Positions 26,198 through 35,168 are shown, counted from the stretch's first letter. The stretch: 36,886 nt of DNA from Propionivibrio sp. (GCF_017995515.1 NZ_JAGOIT010000029.1:1-36886); one strand, 5' to 3'. A program made the numbers and translations. Notes: generated by a model from the letters alone, not told the origin.

Positions 26198-27562
26198 TTA
26201 GAGGTTGGATTTGACTTCGCTCTTCGCGGCCAGGCGCTTCTCCAGATAATGGATATTCGTACCGCCCTTGATGAAGCCCGCATCGTACATCAGCTCCTGA
26301 TGCAGGGCGATGTTCGTCTTGATGCCTTCGATGCTCATCTCCGAGAGCGCGATGCGCATGCGCCGGATCGCCTGGTCGCGCGAGTCGCCGTAGGCGATCA
26401 CCTTGGCCACCATCGAGTCGTAATGCTGCGGCACCGTATAGCCCTGATAGACGTGCGAATCGACGCGGATGCCGGGGCCGCCGGGCGGGTGGTAGAAGCT
26501 GATCTTGCCGGGAAATGGCACGAACGTGAAGGGATCTTCGGCGTTGATGCGGCATTCGATGGCGTGGCCGCGCAGCTCGATGTCGCGCTGGCGGAAGCGC
26601 AGTTTCTCGCCAGTGGCGACGCGGATCTGTTCCTGAACGATATCGACGCCGCTGATCATCTCGGTGACCGGGTGTTCGACCTGGATGCGCGTGTTCATCT
26701 CGATGAAGTAGAACTCGCCGTTCTCGTAGAGGAATTCGAAGGTGCCGGCGCCGCGGTAGTTGATGCGCCGGCAGGCCTCGGCACAGCGTTCGCCGATGCG
26801 CACGATGTGCCGCGTCGGGATGCCGGGCGGCGGCGCCTCCTCGATGACCTTCTGGTGCCGGCGCTGCATCGAGCAGTCGCGCGCGCCGAGGTGGATGGCG
26901 TTGCGGTAGCTGTCGGCGAGTACCTGGATTTCGACGTGGCGCGGGTTCTCGAGGTACTTCTCCATATAGACCTCGGGGTTGCCGAAGAAGCTCTGCGCCT
27001 CGGACTTGGTCAGCGTCACCGCGTTGAGCAGCGCCGCCTCGGTATGGACGACGCGCATGCCGCGCCCGCCGCCGCCACCGGCCGCCTTGATGATCACCGG
27101 GTAGCCGATGGCCTTGGCGATCTGCAAAATCAGCTTCGGGTTGTCCGGCAGCGCGCCTTCCGAGCCGGGAACGCAGGGCACGCCAGCGGCCTTCATGGCG
27201 TCCTTGGCGGAGACCTTGTCGCCCATCAGGCGGATCGTTTCCGGGCGCGGGCCGATGAAGACGAAGCCCGACGACTCGATGCGCTCGGCGAAGTCGGCGT
27301 TCTCCGAGAGGAAGCCGTAGCCGGGGTGGATCGCCTGTGCGTCGGTCACCTCGGCGGCCGAGATGATCGCCGGGATGTTCAAGTAGCTCTGGTTGGAGGG
27401 CGCCGGGCCGATGCACACCGATTCGTCGGCGAGCTTCACGTACTTGGCGTCGCGGTCGGCCTCGGAATGAACGACGACGGTGCGGATGCCGAGTTCGCGG
27501 CAGGCGCGCTGGATGCGCAACGCGATCTCGCCGCGATTGGCGATGAGGACTTTTCCGAACAT
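26198..27562 (-). CDS. accC: Acetyl-CoA carboxylase, biotin carboxylase subunit
   Basis: AccC carboxylates the biotin on AccB with ATP and bicarbonate, the first half-reaction of malonyl-CoA formation for fatty acid synthesis. The 454-residue ATP-grasp protein has the N-terminal [16 protein letters not shown], the glycine-rich ATP loop [14 protein letters not shown], the conserved [13 protein letters not shown], and the catalytic [14 protein letters not shown] block. The length is that of the bacterial subunit. It lies 12 bases after accB and nine before prmA. No anomaly is seen. Confidence 0.96.
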   Translation of the reverse strand: MFGKVLIANRGEIALRIQRACRELGIRTVVVHSEADRDAKYVKLADESVCIGPAPSNQSYLNIPAIISAAEVTDAQAIHPGYGFLSENADFAERIESSGFVFIGPRPETIRLMGDKVSAKDAMKAAGVPCVPGSEGALPDNPKLILQIAKAIGYPVIIKAAGGGGGRGMRVVHTEAALLNAVTLTKSEAQSFFGNPEVYMEKYLENPRHVEIQVLADSYRNAIHLGARDCSMQRRHQKVIEEAPPPGIPTRHIVRIGERCAEACRRINYRGAGTFEFLYENGEFYFIEMNTRIQVEHPVTEMISGVDIVQEQIRVATGEKLRFRQRDIELRGHAIECRINAEDPFTFVPFPGKISFYHPPGGPGIRVDSHVYQGYTVPQHYDSMVAKVIAYGDSRDQAIRRMRIALSEMSIEGIKTNIALHQELMYDAGFIKGGTNIHYLEKRLAAKSEVKSNL

Positions 27563-27574
27563 GTTCGCGGCTCC

Positions 27575-28048
27575 TTAGCCGATGATGAACAACGGTTCGC
27601 CGTATTCGACCGGCTGACCGTTGTCGACCAGGATCTTCTTGATCGTGCCGGCGCAATCGGATTCGATCTCGTTGAGCAGCTTCATGGCCTCGACGATGCA
27701 CAGCGTGTCGCCAACCTTGACCGTGCTGCCGACTTCGACGAAGGCGTCCGAGCCGGGGCTCGCCGAGCGGTAGAAGGTGCCGACCATCGGCGATTTGACG
27801 AAGTGACCCTTCTCGTCATCGTCTTCTTCCTCGTCGTCGAGGTCGTCGAGATCGACCGACTTCTTGCGCGGCGCGACCGGGGCCGCGCCGGCAATCGGCG
27901 CAGCCTGCGGCATCATGTACGTCGGCTGTGCGGCGACGTTCGGATTCTTGGCGATACGGACTTTTTCCTCGCCTTCGGTCACTTCGAGTTCGGTGATGCC
28001 CGATTCTTCGACCAGATCGATCAATTTCTTGAGTTTGCGCAGATCCAC
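27575..28048 (-). CDS. accB: Acetyl-CoA carboxylase biotin carboxyl carrier protein
   Basis: AccB carries the carboxybiotin between AccC and the transferase. The 157-residue protein has the N-terminal [18 protein letters not shown], a Pro/Ala-rich linker with an acidic [12 protein letters not shown] run, and the biotinyl domain from about 80. Its biotin lysine is in [12 protein letters not shown]. The start is a GTG (28046-28048) with AGGAG seven bases upstream. A 296-base gap separates it from the TlpA-like gene, so a promoter of its own is likely. In many relatives aroQ lies between these two genes; here there is none. Confidence 0.95.
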   Translation of the reverse strand: MDLRKLKKLIDLVEESGITELEVTEGEEKVRIAKNPNVAAQPTYMMPQAAPIAGAAPVAPRKKSVDLDDLDDEEEDDDEKGHFVKSPMVGTFYRSASPGSDAFVEVGSTVKVGDTLCIVEAMKLLNEIESDCAGTIKKILVDNGQPVEYGEPLFIIG

Positions 28049-28344
28049 GGATGTTCTCCTTATAGTGCGTCTGGGTTCAGTGGCAACGAAACCCGCTGGC
28101 TGTGGGATGTCGTGCCGAGCGGTTTCGACAGGTTGTTCGGAGGGTTGCGGTCGTCGCCCAACGGGGGAATGGCAGCGACGCCGATGTCAGAGCGGTTGCT
28201 TAGACCGGTGGAGTGAGGAACAAGTTGCGTGACGATCTTGAATTTTGCCTCTTCATGCGGGGAGTTTGCCGCAAATCGAAGCATTTTGTCCAGAATGGGC
28301 GGTTCGAGTACCCTTGTCGGACTGGCTGCAGGCTGGCGCCAGCG
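28049..28344. other. Gap between accB and the TlpA-like gene; no gene recognised
   Basis: This 296-base stretch must hold the accB leader and perhaps a promoter. A short minus-strand ORF of 74 codons (28060-28284) has no recognisable features. There is no trace of a 3-dehydroquinate dehydratase (aroQ) reading frame. AGGAG next to accB is the only clear signal. Confidence 0.6.
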
Positions 28345-28884
28345 CTACCGGCGCACGATCTTTTCGAGAAGGGAATCGAGTTCCGCTTCGGAAAAGCGGC
28401 CCAGGCGGTTCATCTCGGTAACGCCGTCGCGGTTGAATACGACGGTGTAGGGAAGCGCCAATTGTGTGTTGCCGAGCAAGCGGCTCAAGTTGGTGGCGTT
28501 GGCGTCGCCCGTAAAAAGCGGATAGCTGGTGGGGTGTATCGCAGCGTATTGCGCGACGTTATCGGCGGTATCAAGCGCAATGCCGACAATTTGTACGCCG
28601 TTGCTCGCGTGTTTTGTTTGCAGGCGCGACAGGATGGGCGTCTCTTCGCGGCAGGGCGGGCACCAGGTCGCCCAGAAATTGACGACGAGAACCTTGCCGC
28701 GCCATTGTTCGATCGGCTGCAGTTTTCCCGCTGCGTCGGGAAGCTTCGCGGCAAGCAGGCGGTCGAAGGCGCTGATTGCGGGTCCCGGCCCGGTGTTGAG
28801 CGGGCGTTCGGCAACATAGACACTGGCGCCCATGGCCAGGGCGATGGTGGCGACGACGATCACCCAGCTCAGGCGTCGGCTCAT
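28345..28884 (-). CDS. TlpA/ResA-like periplasmic thiol-disulfide oxidoreductase
   Basis: A 179-residue thioredoxin-fold protein anchored by an N-terminal membrane helix (about 6-24), with the domain in the periplasm. The redox site is WCPPC (Cys75, Cys78) in VVNFWATWCPPCREE. The cis-Pro side is given by LPYTVVFNRDG. The family reduces disulfides, for example in cytochrome c maturation or protein repair. Its ATG overlaps the stop of the upstream nucleotidyltransferase-like gene (ATGA), so the two are translationally coupled. The client is not known. Confidence 0.9.
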   Translation of the reverse strand: MSRRLSWVIVVATIALAMGASVYVAERPLNTGPGPAISAFDRLLAAKLPDAAGKLQPIEQWRGKVLVVNFWATWCPPCREETPILSRLQTKHASNGVQIVGIALDTADNVAQYAAIHPTSYPLFTGDANATNLSRLLGNTQLALPYTVVFNRDGVTEMNRLGRFSEAELDSLLEKIVRR

Positions 28885-29522
28885 GGCGACAGGGCGGTGT
28901 CCGGATCAATGCCTGGGGCGCTATCGTTCGTGGTTTCGTCGAGCAGATTGCGCAGCGCATCAAGGCGAACGCGCTGGCGCACCCGTCCGTCGCGCGTCTT
29001 GAAGACGATGCGCTCCTCGAAGCGCGGGTAGACGATGAGGTTGATCGCCGCCACTTCGTCGTTGAGCGTGAGCACCGCTTCGGCACGGTCGCTGCGTGGT
29101 GTGCTGTGTGCGAAGTCGACGCGCCGGTTCAGGAGGAAGATCTCGACGTCCTTGGCGCTGTCGGTGAATAGCTGGATATCGATCTCGGCGTAGCGGCCAG
29201 CCGTTCCATCGAGCACCGATCCCGTCAGGTACGGGTTGAATTTCTGCATAACTTCCATGATCTCGCAGGCTTTGCGCCGGAGCTGGTTGATCCGTTCGGC
29301 GTGTTCGTCGCCCTGGAACAGGCGCTGGTAGGTGCGCAGCTCGGCTTCGACTTCGGCGTTTTCCGGAAGGTGTGTGCCTTCCGGCAGTCCGAGGGCGTGC
29401 AGTGCCTTGCGTTTGGCGAGCGAGTAGTCGCTGATGCCGCTCTCGGCGATCAGTCGCGCTGCGGTATTGGCGATGAGCGTCTTCTGCTGGGTCGTGTTCG
29501 AGGTGTCGTGGCGGTGGGGCAT
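28881..29522 (-). CDS. Nucleotidyltransferase-like conserved protein
   Basis: A 213-residue cytoplasmic protein that I recognise only loosely. The middle part, about 98-135, reads PYLTGSVLDGTAGRYAEID and then IQLFTDSAKDVEIFLL. A Gly-Ser followed by spaced acidic residues is what small nucleotidyltransferases show at their active site. The N-terminal region is helical and charged (IANTAARLIAESGISDYSLAKRKAL). Homologues appear to sit beside tlpA and mpl in betaproteobacteria. It is coupled to the TlpA-like gene and divergent from mpl with a 135-base gap. Activity and substrate are unknown. Confidence 0.7.
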   Translation of the reverse strand: MPHRHDTSNTTQQKTLIANTAARLIAESGISDYSLAKRKALHALGLPEGTHLPENAEVEAELRTYQRLFQGDEHAERINQLRRKACEIMEVMQKFNPYLTGSVLDGTAGRYAEIDIQLFTDSAKDVEIFLLNRRVDFAHSTPRSDRAEAVLTLNDEVAAINLIVYPRFEERIVFKTRDGRVRQRVRLDALRNLLDETTNDSAPGIDPDTALSP

Positions 29523-29593
29523 GGTTCCGTGTCGGTCGGGTTTGCCGGTCGAGGCGGCGTGTTTGACGAAGTATCTGGTAATCGGGGCAAGGG

Positions 29594-29599
29594 TACAAT
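29594..29599 (+). promoter_or_regulatory. Probable -10 element of mpl
   Basis: TACAAT, five of six matches to the -10 consensus, lies 58 bases before the mpl ATG. The -35 is poor. Confidence 0.35.
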
Positions 29600-29657
29600 G
29601 CGCCGGGTGCGCCGGCGCGTGCTCGCCGGCCGGTCGATTCTAACGTGGAACAATTAC

Positions 29658-31031
29658 ATGCATATTCACATTCTCGGCATCTGCGGCACCTTCATGGGCG
29701 GGGTCGCCCAGCTCGCACGGGCCACCGGGCACCGTGTCACCGGCTGCGACGCCGGCGTCTATCCGCCGATGAGCACGCAGCTCGAAGCCGCCGGGATCGA
29801 GCTCGTCGAGGGCTACGGTGCCGAGCAGGTCGGGCTCAACCCCGACTGCTACGTGATCGGCAACGCCATCTCGCGCGGCAATCCGCTGCTTGAAGAAATC
29901 CTCGATCGCGGGCTGCCCTACGTCTCGGGCCCGCAATGGCTCGCCGACAATGTACTGAGCGGACGCTGGGTGCTGGCCGTCGCCGGTACGCACGGGAAGA
30001 CGACGACGTCGTCGATGCTGGCGTGGATTCTGGAAGATGCCGGTTTGAGCCCGGGCTTCCTGATCGGCGGTGTGCCGATGAACTTCGGTGTTTCGGCGCG
30101 TCTGGCGGGGAAAATCAGCGATTCTCCTTTTTTCGTGATCGAAGCCGACGAGTACGACACGGCTTTTTGCGACAAGCGTTCGAAGTTCGTCCACTACCGG
30201 CCGCGAACCGCCGTGCTGAACAATCTTGAGTTCGATCATGCGGATATCTTCGCTGATCTGGCGGCTATCGAGACGCAATTCCATCATCTCGTGCGTACTT
30301 TGCCGCGCAACGGACTGATCGTCAGCAACGCGCGCGAGGCGAGCCTGGAGCACGTGCTGGCGCGCGGCTGCTGGACGCCGGTCGAGCGCTTCAACGGAGC
30401 CGATGGCTGGCGCGTCGAAGGCGACGATGCGGACGGTTCGCTGCGCCTGCTGCGCGGCGACGAAGTCATTGGTGAGACGGTCTGGTCGCTGAGCGGCGAG
30501 CACAACCGCGCCAACGCCGCGGCCGCGTTGCTCGCTGCACGGCACGTCGGCGTGCCGTTCGACAAGGGTCTCGACGCACTTTCGCGCTTCGGGAACGTCA
30601 AGCGGCGGCTCGAGCTGCGCGGCGTCGTCAACGAAGTCTCGGTTTACGACGATTTTGCGCATCACCCGACGGCGATTGCGACGACGGTCGCCGGGCTGCG
30701 GCGCAAGATCGGTTCGCGCGAGTCTGCACGGATTCTCGCCGTGCTCGAACCGCGCTCCAACACCATGAAGCTCGGGGTGATGAAGGCGCAGTTGCCGGCG
30801 AGTCTGGCCGAGGCGGACCTCGCCTTCTGCCATGCCGCCAATCTCGGCTGGGACGCGGCGGAAGCGCTGGCGCCGATGGGCGAACGGGCGCTGGTTGCCG
30901 ATGACCTTGGTGCGCTGGTCAAGGCGATCGTCGCCGAGGCGCGCCCGGGCGATCACATTCTGGTGATGAGCAACGGGAGCTTCGGCGGTATCCACGGCAA
31001 GTTGCTCGACGCGCTGACCGTCGTCGAGTAA
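29658..31031 (+). CDS. mpl: UDP-MurNAc:L-Ala-gamma-D-Glu-meso-DAP ligase
   Basis: Mpl joins recycled murein tripeptide to UDP-N-acetylmuramic acid, feeding cell-wall turnover products back into synthesis. The 457-residue protein is of the Mur ligase family: N-terminal MHIHILGICGTFMGG, the ATP-binding AGTHGKTTTSSML, FVIEADEYDTAF, SGEHNRANAAAALLAA, and the C-terminal YDDFAHHPTAI and LEPRSNTMKLG. The frame is open far upstream, but only the ATG at 29658 gives the family N-terminus. Upstream on the other strand is the nucleotidyltransferase-like gene; downstream the LysR gene converges, 12 bases between stops. Confidence 0.95.
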   Translation: MHIHILGICGTFMGGVAQLARATGHRVTGCDAGVYPPMSTQLEAAGIELVEGYGAEQVGLNPDCYVIGNAISRGNPLLEEILDRGLPYVSGPQWLADNVLSGRWVLAVAGTHGKTTTSSMLAWILEDAGLSPGFLIGGVPMNFGVSARLAGKISDSPFFVIEADEYDTAFCDKRSKFVHYRPRTAVLNNLEFDHADIFADLAAIETQFHHLVRTLPRNGLIVSNAREASLEHVLARGCWTPVERFNGADGWRVEGDDADGSLRLLRGDEVIGETVWSLSGEHNRANAAAALLAARHVGVPFDKGLDALSRFGNVKRRLELRGVVNEVSVYDDFAHHPTAIATTVAGLRRKIGSRESARILAVLEPRSNTMKLGVMKAQLPASLAEADLAFCHAANLGWDAAEALAPMGERALVADDLGALVKAIVAEARPGDHILVMSNGSFGGIHGKLLDALTVVE

Positions 31032-31043
31032 GGCCCCGGCGCA

Positions 31044-31934
31044 TCACTGCGCCCCAAACCAGTCCTTGAGGAAGTTGGCCATCGCCTGCACCTTGACCGA
31101 GAGGTGGCGGCGCGTCGGATAAACCGCGTGGATCGGCAGGCGCGGTGTGTTCCAGTCCGGTAGGACGCGTTGCAGGCGGCCGGCGTCAATCAAAGGCTGC
31201 AGGATGAAGCACGGGGCCAGCGCGATGCCGCCGCCGGCCGCGGCGATTTCGGCGAGCAGCATGCCGTTGTTGGCGTTGATCGGTCCGCCGATGCGCGCGT
31301 TCACCATTTGCCCTGCGTTGTCCTCGAACTGCCACTGATTGCCGAGCGCCGAATACGTGTAGGTCAGGCAGTCATGCCGCGCCAGATTGTCGGGGTGGGT
31401 CGGCGTCCCGGCGCGCGCCAGGTAGTCCGGCGCGGCGGCAACGAGCAGCCGGGTTTCGCCGATGTGCCGCGCCACCAGGTTCTCACTCCCCACGCGGCCG
31501 ACCCGGATGGCCAGGTCGAGCCCTTCCTCGGCGAAGTCGGCGACGTTGTCCGAAAGCTGGATGTCGAGCGTGATTTCCGGGTACTGGCGGGAGAACGCGG
31601 CAAACGCCGGCGGGAGACGCAAGGTGGCGAGCGCGATCGGCGCGGTCAGGCGCAAGCGGCCGCGCGGGTGAAGCGCCTCGCCGGCGACGCTGGCCTCGGT
31701 TTCCTCGAGATCGGCGAGCAATTGCGTGCAGCGCTCGAAGTAGGCGAACCCCTCATCGGTCGGACTCATGCGCCGCGTCGTGCGGTTGAGCAGACGGACG
31801 TTGAGATGCGCTTCGAGTTGCGCGACGTGGCGCGAAACGGCGGAGGTCGACAGTCCCATTCGCTCCGCCGCGGGTGCGAAACCGCCAGCTTCGATCACCG
31901 AACAGAAAACGCGCATCGCTTCAAACTTGTCCAT
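31044..31934 (-). CDS. LysR-family transcriptional regulator
   Basis: A 296-residue LysR-type regulator. The N-terminal winged helix (MDKFEAMRVFCSVIEAGGFAP onwards, with the recognition helix around AAERMGLSTSAVSRHVAQLE) is followed by a two-lobed effector domain from about 90. The ATG at 31934 is chosen over one 33 bases upstream because it gives the canonical start of this subgroup. It is divergent from the DoxX-GST-dioxygenase operon, and the 127-base gap contains two near-identical 14-base direct repeats, so it probably controls that operon. Similarity in layout to quinone- or electrophile-responsive regulators suggests the inducer type, but this is inference. Confidence 0.9.
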   Translation of the reverse strand: MDKFEAMRVFCSVIEAGGFAPAAERMGLSTSAVSRHVAQLEAHLNVRLLNRTTRRMSPTDEGFAYFERCTQLLADLEETEASVAGEALHPRGRLRLTAPIALATLRLPPAFAAFSRQYPEITLDIQLSDNVADFAEEGLDLAIRVGRVGSENLVARHIGETRLLVAAAPDYLARAGTPTHPDNLARHDCLTYTYSALGNQWQFEDNAGQMVNARIGGPINANNGMLLAEIAAAGGGIALAPCFILQPLIDAGRLQRVLPDWNTPRLPIHAVYPTRRHLSVKVQAMANFLKDWFGAQ

Positions 31935-31960
31935 TAAATTATCCCGAAAAACGCAACAGA

Positions 31961-31994
31961 TATTCAATTGTAAGCGTGTTTATTCCTTTGTAAG
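31961..31994. promoter_or_regulatory. LysR-type operator candidate: two 14-base direct repeats
   Basis: TATTCAATTGTAAG (31961-31974) and TATTCCTTTGTAAG (31981-31994) match at 12 of 14 positions and start exactly 20 bases apart, about two helical turns. They lie between the LysR gene and doxX, just upstream of a TATAGT -10-like hexamer at 32002. Confidence 0.6.
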
Positions 31995-32061
31995 GGATAT
32001 TTATAGTTCGCCTGTCGTCGGAACGACTCCGACATCCAACCGGAAATCAAAGGAGACTTTC

Positions 32062-32526
32062 ATGAACACCGCAACCGCTACCCGTACTTCGATCAACTTC
32101 GCCGCCGGCACCTCGGCAGGTGCGCAAACCTCGGCCAGCCAACTCGGCATTGCCCTGCTGCGCATCGCCTTGGGTTCAATGTTCCTGGCGCACGGATTGC
32201 TCAAGGCGCTCGTCTTTACGCTGCCGGGAACGGCTGGTTTCTTCGAGTCGGTCGGCTTCCCCGGTTTCTTCGCCTACATCGTCGTACCTGCCGAGATTCT
32301 TGCCGGTATCGCGTTGCTCGCCGGCTTCCGCACCCGCCTCGTCGCCGCCGCGACGATCCCGCTCCTGATCGGTGCCGCCTCGGTGCATCTCGGCAACGGC
32401 TGGCTCTTCAGTTCGGCGAACGGCGGCTGGGAATACCCAGTCTATCTCGTCGTCGCCGCGCTCGCGCAGAGCCTGATCGGTGGCGGCGCCTTTGCCTTCG
32501 ACAATCTGCGCGCCCGCTCGGCCTGA
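32062..32526 (+). CDS. DoxX-family membrane protein
   Basis: A 154-residue protein with four membrane helices and the DoxX-family features (IALLRIALGSMFLAHGLLK; VVPAEILAGIALLAGFRTRL; EYPVYLVVAALAQSLIGGG). DoxX proteins are linked to quinone or thiol redox chemistry and oxidative stress. AGGAGA lies 6 bases before the ATG. The first 40 residues are a polar Thr/Ala/Ser-rich leader longer than in typical relatives. A terminator-like hairpin stands between it and the GST gene. Co-occurrence with GST and DODA-type dioxygenase genes under a LysR regulator suggests a detoxification role. Confidence 0.88.
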   Translation: MNTATATRTSINFAAGTSAGAQTSASQLGIALLRIALGSMFLAHGLLKALVFTLPGTAGFFESVGFPGFFAYIVVPAEILAGIALLAGFRTRLVAAATIPLLIGAASVHLGNGWLFSSANGGWEYPVYLVVAALAQSLIGGGAFAFDNLRARSA

Positions 32527-32543
32527 TCCTGTCGATCCATCCA

Positions 32544-32564
32544 CGGGGCGTTCGCCCCGGTTTT
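32544..32564 (+). terminator. Terminator-like hairpin between doxX and gst
   Basis: CGGGGCG (32544-32550) pairs with CGCCCCG (32553-32559) over a two-base loop, followed by G and TTTT. It lies 18 bases after the doxX stop and 6 bases before the AAGGAG of the GST gene. The short T run suggests partial termination or mRNA end protection rather than a full stop. Confidence 0.5.
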
Positions 32565-32583
32565 CTGCCCAAGGAGTTACGCA

Positions 32584-33195
32584 ATGAAACTGTATTTCTC
32601 ACCTGGAGCCTGTTCGTTCTCTCCGCACATCGCCTTGCGCGAGGCCGGTGTCGACTTCGAGCTGGTCAAGGTTGACCTGAAGAACCGCAAACTCGCGGCG
32701 AATGGCGGCGACTATCTGGCGATCAATCCCAAGGGTTACGTCCCGGTGCTCGAACTCGACAACGGCGAACGCCTGAGCGAAGGGCCGGCAATCGTCCAGT
32801 ACATTGCCGACCTCAAGCCCGAACTCGGTCTGGCGCCGGCGACCGGATCGTTCGAGCGCTATCGCCTGCAGGAGTGGCTGGCGTTCATCAACTCCGAAGT
32901 GCACAAGGGCTTCAGCCCGCTGTTCAACCCGGCGACGCCGGAGGAAACGAAGGCCGCTGCGCGCGCGGCGCTGGCGAATCGCCTCACCTATCTCGCCGGC
33001 CACCTGAATCGCAACGACTATCTCCTGGGCAAACAATTCACGGTGGCTGACGGGTATCTCTACACCGTTCTCAACTGGGGCCAGTGGGTCGGCGTCGACA
33101 TCAGCCAATGGCCTTCGCTCGCGGATTTCGTCGAACGCGTCGCCAGCCGGCCGAGCGTGAGCGCCGCCCGCGCGGCGGAAGCGGGCAAGGGCTGA
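32584..33195 (+). CDS. Glutathione S-transferase (beta class)
   Basis: A 203-residue glutathione S-transferase with a thioredoxin-like N-terminal domain (MKLYFSPGACSFSPHIALREAG, with the beta-class Cys9 in SPGACS) and an all-helical C-terminal domain (QEWLAFINSEVHKGF onwards). The conserved cis-Pro region NPKGYVPVLEL and the EGPAIVQYIA glutathione-binding block are present. AAGGAG lies 7 bases before the ATG. It probably conjugates or reduces electrophiles using glutathione, in line with the DoxX and dioxygenase partners. Confidence 0.93.
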   Translation: MKLYFSPGACSFSPHIALREAGVDFELVKVDLKNRKLAANGGDYLAINPKGYVPVLELDNGERLSEGPAIVQYIADLKPELGLAPATGSFERYRLQEWLAFINSEVHKGFSPLFNPATPEETKAAARAALANRLTYLAGHLNRNDYLLGKQFTVADGYLYTVLNWGQWVGVDISQWPSLADFVERVASRPSVSAARAAEAGKG

Positions 33196-33271
33196 CGCGG
33201 TTGGTCACGGATGCCTGGAAGGATTGTGCCGGGTGCCCGCGGCCCGATCGGGCATTGATGAAACGAAAATC

Positions 33272-34060
33272 ATGAAAGCAAAACAACCTGTTCTATTCCT
33301 CTCGCACGGCTCGCCGATGACGGCGCTCGGCGGCGATGAACTCAACTTGGTCTGGACGAAGCTCGCACCGCGCCTGGCGCCACCGGCGGCGATCGTTTCC
33401 GTCTCGGCGCACTGGAACACGCGCCTGCCGATCGTCAGCGGCAGCGCACAACCGGAGACGATTCACGACTTTGGCGGCTTTCCCGAGGAACTCTATCGCC
33501 TGCGCTACCCGGCCCCGGGCGCGCCCGAACTGGCGCACCGCATCAAGGACCAGGTGACGCAGGCCGGCATTGCAACGGGTATCGATGCCGGTCGCGGGCT
33601 GGATCACGGTGCCTGGGTGCCGCTCTTGACGTTGTTTCCCAAGGCCGACATCCCGGTGGTGCAGCTTTCCGTGCAGCCAGAACGCTGCGCACGCCACCAC
33701 TACGCCCTTGGTGCGGCGATTGCATCGCTCGCGCAGCAGAACGTGCTCATCATCGCCTCGGGGCACATGACGCATAACCTGATGGACTACCTGCGACCCG
33801 GCGGCGTGCGCCCGACGGCGGCGTCACGCGACTTTCGCGAGTGGGCTCACGCGCGTTTGATGAGCGGTGATGATGCCGCGCTGTTCGACTGGGAGCACGC
33901 CGCACCGGGCGCGAAAGCCGCGCATCCGTCGCCCGAGCACTTCTTGCCGCTGTTCGTTGCGCTCGGCGCCGCCGGTGAGCGTCGGCACACAGAGTGGCTG
34001 GGCGGCGGCTGGATCGGCGACGCGCTGGCGGCTGATAACTACCTTTTCGAGGTTGATTGA
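33272..34060 (+). CDS. DODA-type extradiol aromatic ring-opening dioxygenase
   Basis: A 262-residue member of the LigB/YgiD family of extradiol dioxygenases, which open catechol rings using a mononuclear metal. The metal-binding histidines lie in FLSHGSP (His12), VSAHWNT and SGHMTHNL, with the further conserved GLDHGAWVPL. It resembles 4,5-DOPA dioxygenase more than catabolic LigB. The frame is open 48 bases upstream, but the ATG at 33272 gives the family N-terminus. It ends the doxX-gst operon and is followed by an inverted repeat and the rpoH terminator. The substrate is unknown. Confidence 0.9.
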   Translation: MKAKQPVLFLSHGSPMTALGGDELNLVWTKLAPRLAPPAAIVSVSAHWNTRLPIVSGSAQPETIHDFGGFPEELYRLRYPAPGAPELAHRIKDQVTQAGIATGIDAGRGLDHGAWVPLLTLFPKADIPVVQLSVQPERCARHHYALGAAIASLAQQNVLIIASGHMTHNLMDYLRPGGVRPTAASRDFREWAHARLMSGDDAALFDWEHAAPGAKAAHPSPEHFLPLFVALGAAGERRHTEWLGGGWIGDALAADNYLFEVD

Positions 34061-34086
34061 GAGGTTGTGGATAAATGCCGAAACAC

Positions 34087-34187
34087 CCACCACAGAGTCA
34101 CAGAGACGCAGAGTTTTCGCAGAGGAGACCTTTGGCAACGGCATTTTCTCTCTGCGTTTCCTCTGTGCCTCCGCGACTCTGTGGTGG
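34087..34187. repeat. CRCARAG-type inverted repeat after the dioxygenase gene
   Basis: The left arm at 34087-34113 (CCACCACAGAGTCACAGAG, then ACGCAGAG) and right arm at 34149-34187 are inverted copies, the right one with about eight or nine extra bases. The pattern matches the element at 14010-14165 after G/A changes throughout. It occupies most of the space between the dioxygenase stop and the rpoH terminator. Confidence 0.85.
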
Positions 34188-34241
34188 ATTTTGAGTTTTT
34201 TTCACAGACCCTGAGTTCACCGATCTGTCCTGTTGGCGCAA

Positions 34242-34278
34242 ACAAAAAGCCGTTCAGCTTGTTACTGAACGGCTTTTC
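34242..34278 (-). terminator. Bidirectional terminator between rpoH and the dioxygenase operon
   Basis: A perfect 9-bp stem, GCCGTTCAG (34249-34257) and CTGAACGGC (34265-34273), has a 7-base loop and T runs on both strands (TTTTC downstream on plus, GCTTTTTG on minus). It lies 38 bases beyond the rpoH stop and can serve both directions. Confidence 0.92.
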
Positions 34279-34316
34279 TTCGTCGGTGCTGTACGACGCG
34301 CGTGCTGACTTGACTC

Positions 34317-35168
34317 TCAGGCCACCAGCGGCAAGAGGTTCGTGCGCATCTTCTGCATCGCTTTGCTTTCAATCTGGCGGATACGCTCGGCCGAAACGCC
34401 GAACTCCGCGGCCAGATCGTGCAGCGTCGCGGGTTCCTCGCTCAGCCAGCGGGCCTCGACGATGCGGCGGCTGCGTTCGTCGAGGTTCCCCAGCGCGGTT
34501 TGCAGGCCTTCGCCTTGCAGGTGGTCGCGTGCGCGCGATTCGAGTACGCGCGTCGGCTCGCTGCGGCTGTCCTCGAGGTAAGCGATCGGCGCGAAAGCGT
34601 CCTCTTCGTCGTTGCCTCCCTCGAGCGCCAGATCGTGCCCCGAGAGGCGCGTTTCCATCTCGATCACTTCTTCCGGCTTGACGCTCAACTGATGCGCGAC
34701 GTCGGCGACCTGGCTGGAAGTTAGGGCCTCGCTACCCGGCTTCAGGCTGCGCAGGTTGAAGAACAACTTGCGCTGCGCCTTCGTCGTCGCCACCTTGAGC
34801 ATGCGCCAGTTCTTCAGCACATACTCGTGAATCTCGGCCTTGATCCAGTGGATCGCGAACGATACCAGGCGAACACCATGCGATGGATCGAAGCGCTTGA
34901 CCGCCTTCATCAGGCCGATGTTGCCTTCCTGGATCAGGTCGGCATGCGGCAAACCGTAGCCGAGGTAACCGCGGGCGATCGAGATGACCAGGCGCAGGTG
35001 CGAGAGAACCAGTTGACGCGCCGCCTCGACATCCTCTTCCTCGCGAAACCGCGTCGCCAGCCGGAACTCTTCCTCCTCGGTCAGGATCGGGAATTGCTTC
35101 GCTGCCTGGATGTAGGCGTCGATATTGCCTACAGCAGAGATCATCGGAAAAGCCAGAGCTTGCGTCAT
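34317..35168 (-). CDS. rpoH: RNA polymerase sigma-32 (heat-shock sigma factor)
   Basis: RpoH directs RNA polymerase to heat-shock promoters. The 283-residue protein has region 1.2/2.1 (DAYIQAAKQFPILTEEEEFRLA), region 2 with the polymerase-binding GLMKAVKRFDPSHGVRLVSFA, the sigma-32-specific RpoH box QRKLFFNLR, and region 4.2 (LHDLAAEFGVSAERIRQIES). An upstream TTG at 35192 is in frame, but the ATG at 35168 with GAGGAGG 11 bases before it gives the usual MTQALAF start. A CIRCE-like operator lies 46 bases upstream within the predicted promoter, which would place rpoH under HrcA. No other regulatory gene is near. Confidence 0.96.
   Translation of the reverse strand: MTQALAFPMISAVGNIDAYIQAAKQFPILTEEEEFRLATRFREEEDVEAARQLVLSHLRLVISIARGYLGYGLPHADLIQEGNIGLMKAVKRFDPSHGVRLVSFAIHWIKAEIHEYVLKNWRMLKVATTKAQRKLFFNLRSLKPGSEALTSSQVADVAHQLSVKPEEVIEMETRLSGHDLALEGGNDEEDAFAPIAYLEDSRSEPTRVLESRARDHLQGEGLQTALGNLDERSRRIVEARWLSEEPATLHDLAAEFGVSAERIRQIESKAMQKMRTNLLPLVA

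Noticed and set aside
25865-28216. A 783-codon plus-strand frame antisense to prmA, accC and accB
   Set aside because: It is a codon-bias shadow of well-recognised genes: Asp/Val/Arg/His-rich translation with no family motifs.
28060-28284. A decayed aroQ gene between accB and the TlpA-like gene
   Set aside because: The short frame shows none of the 3-dehydroquinate dehydratase motifs; the gene is simply absent here.
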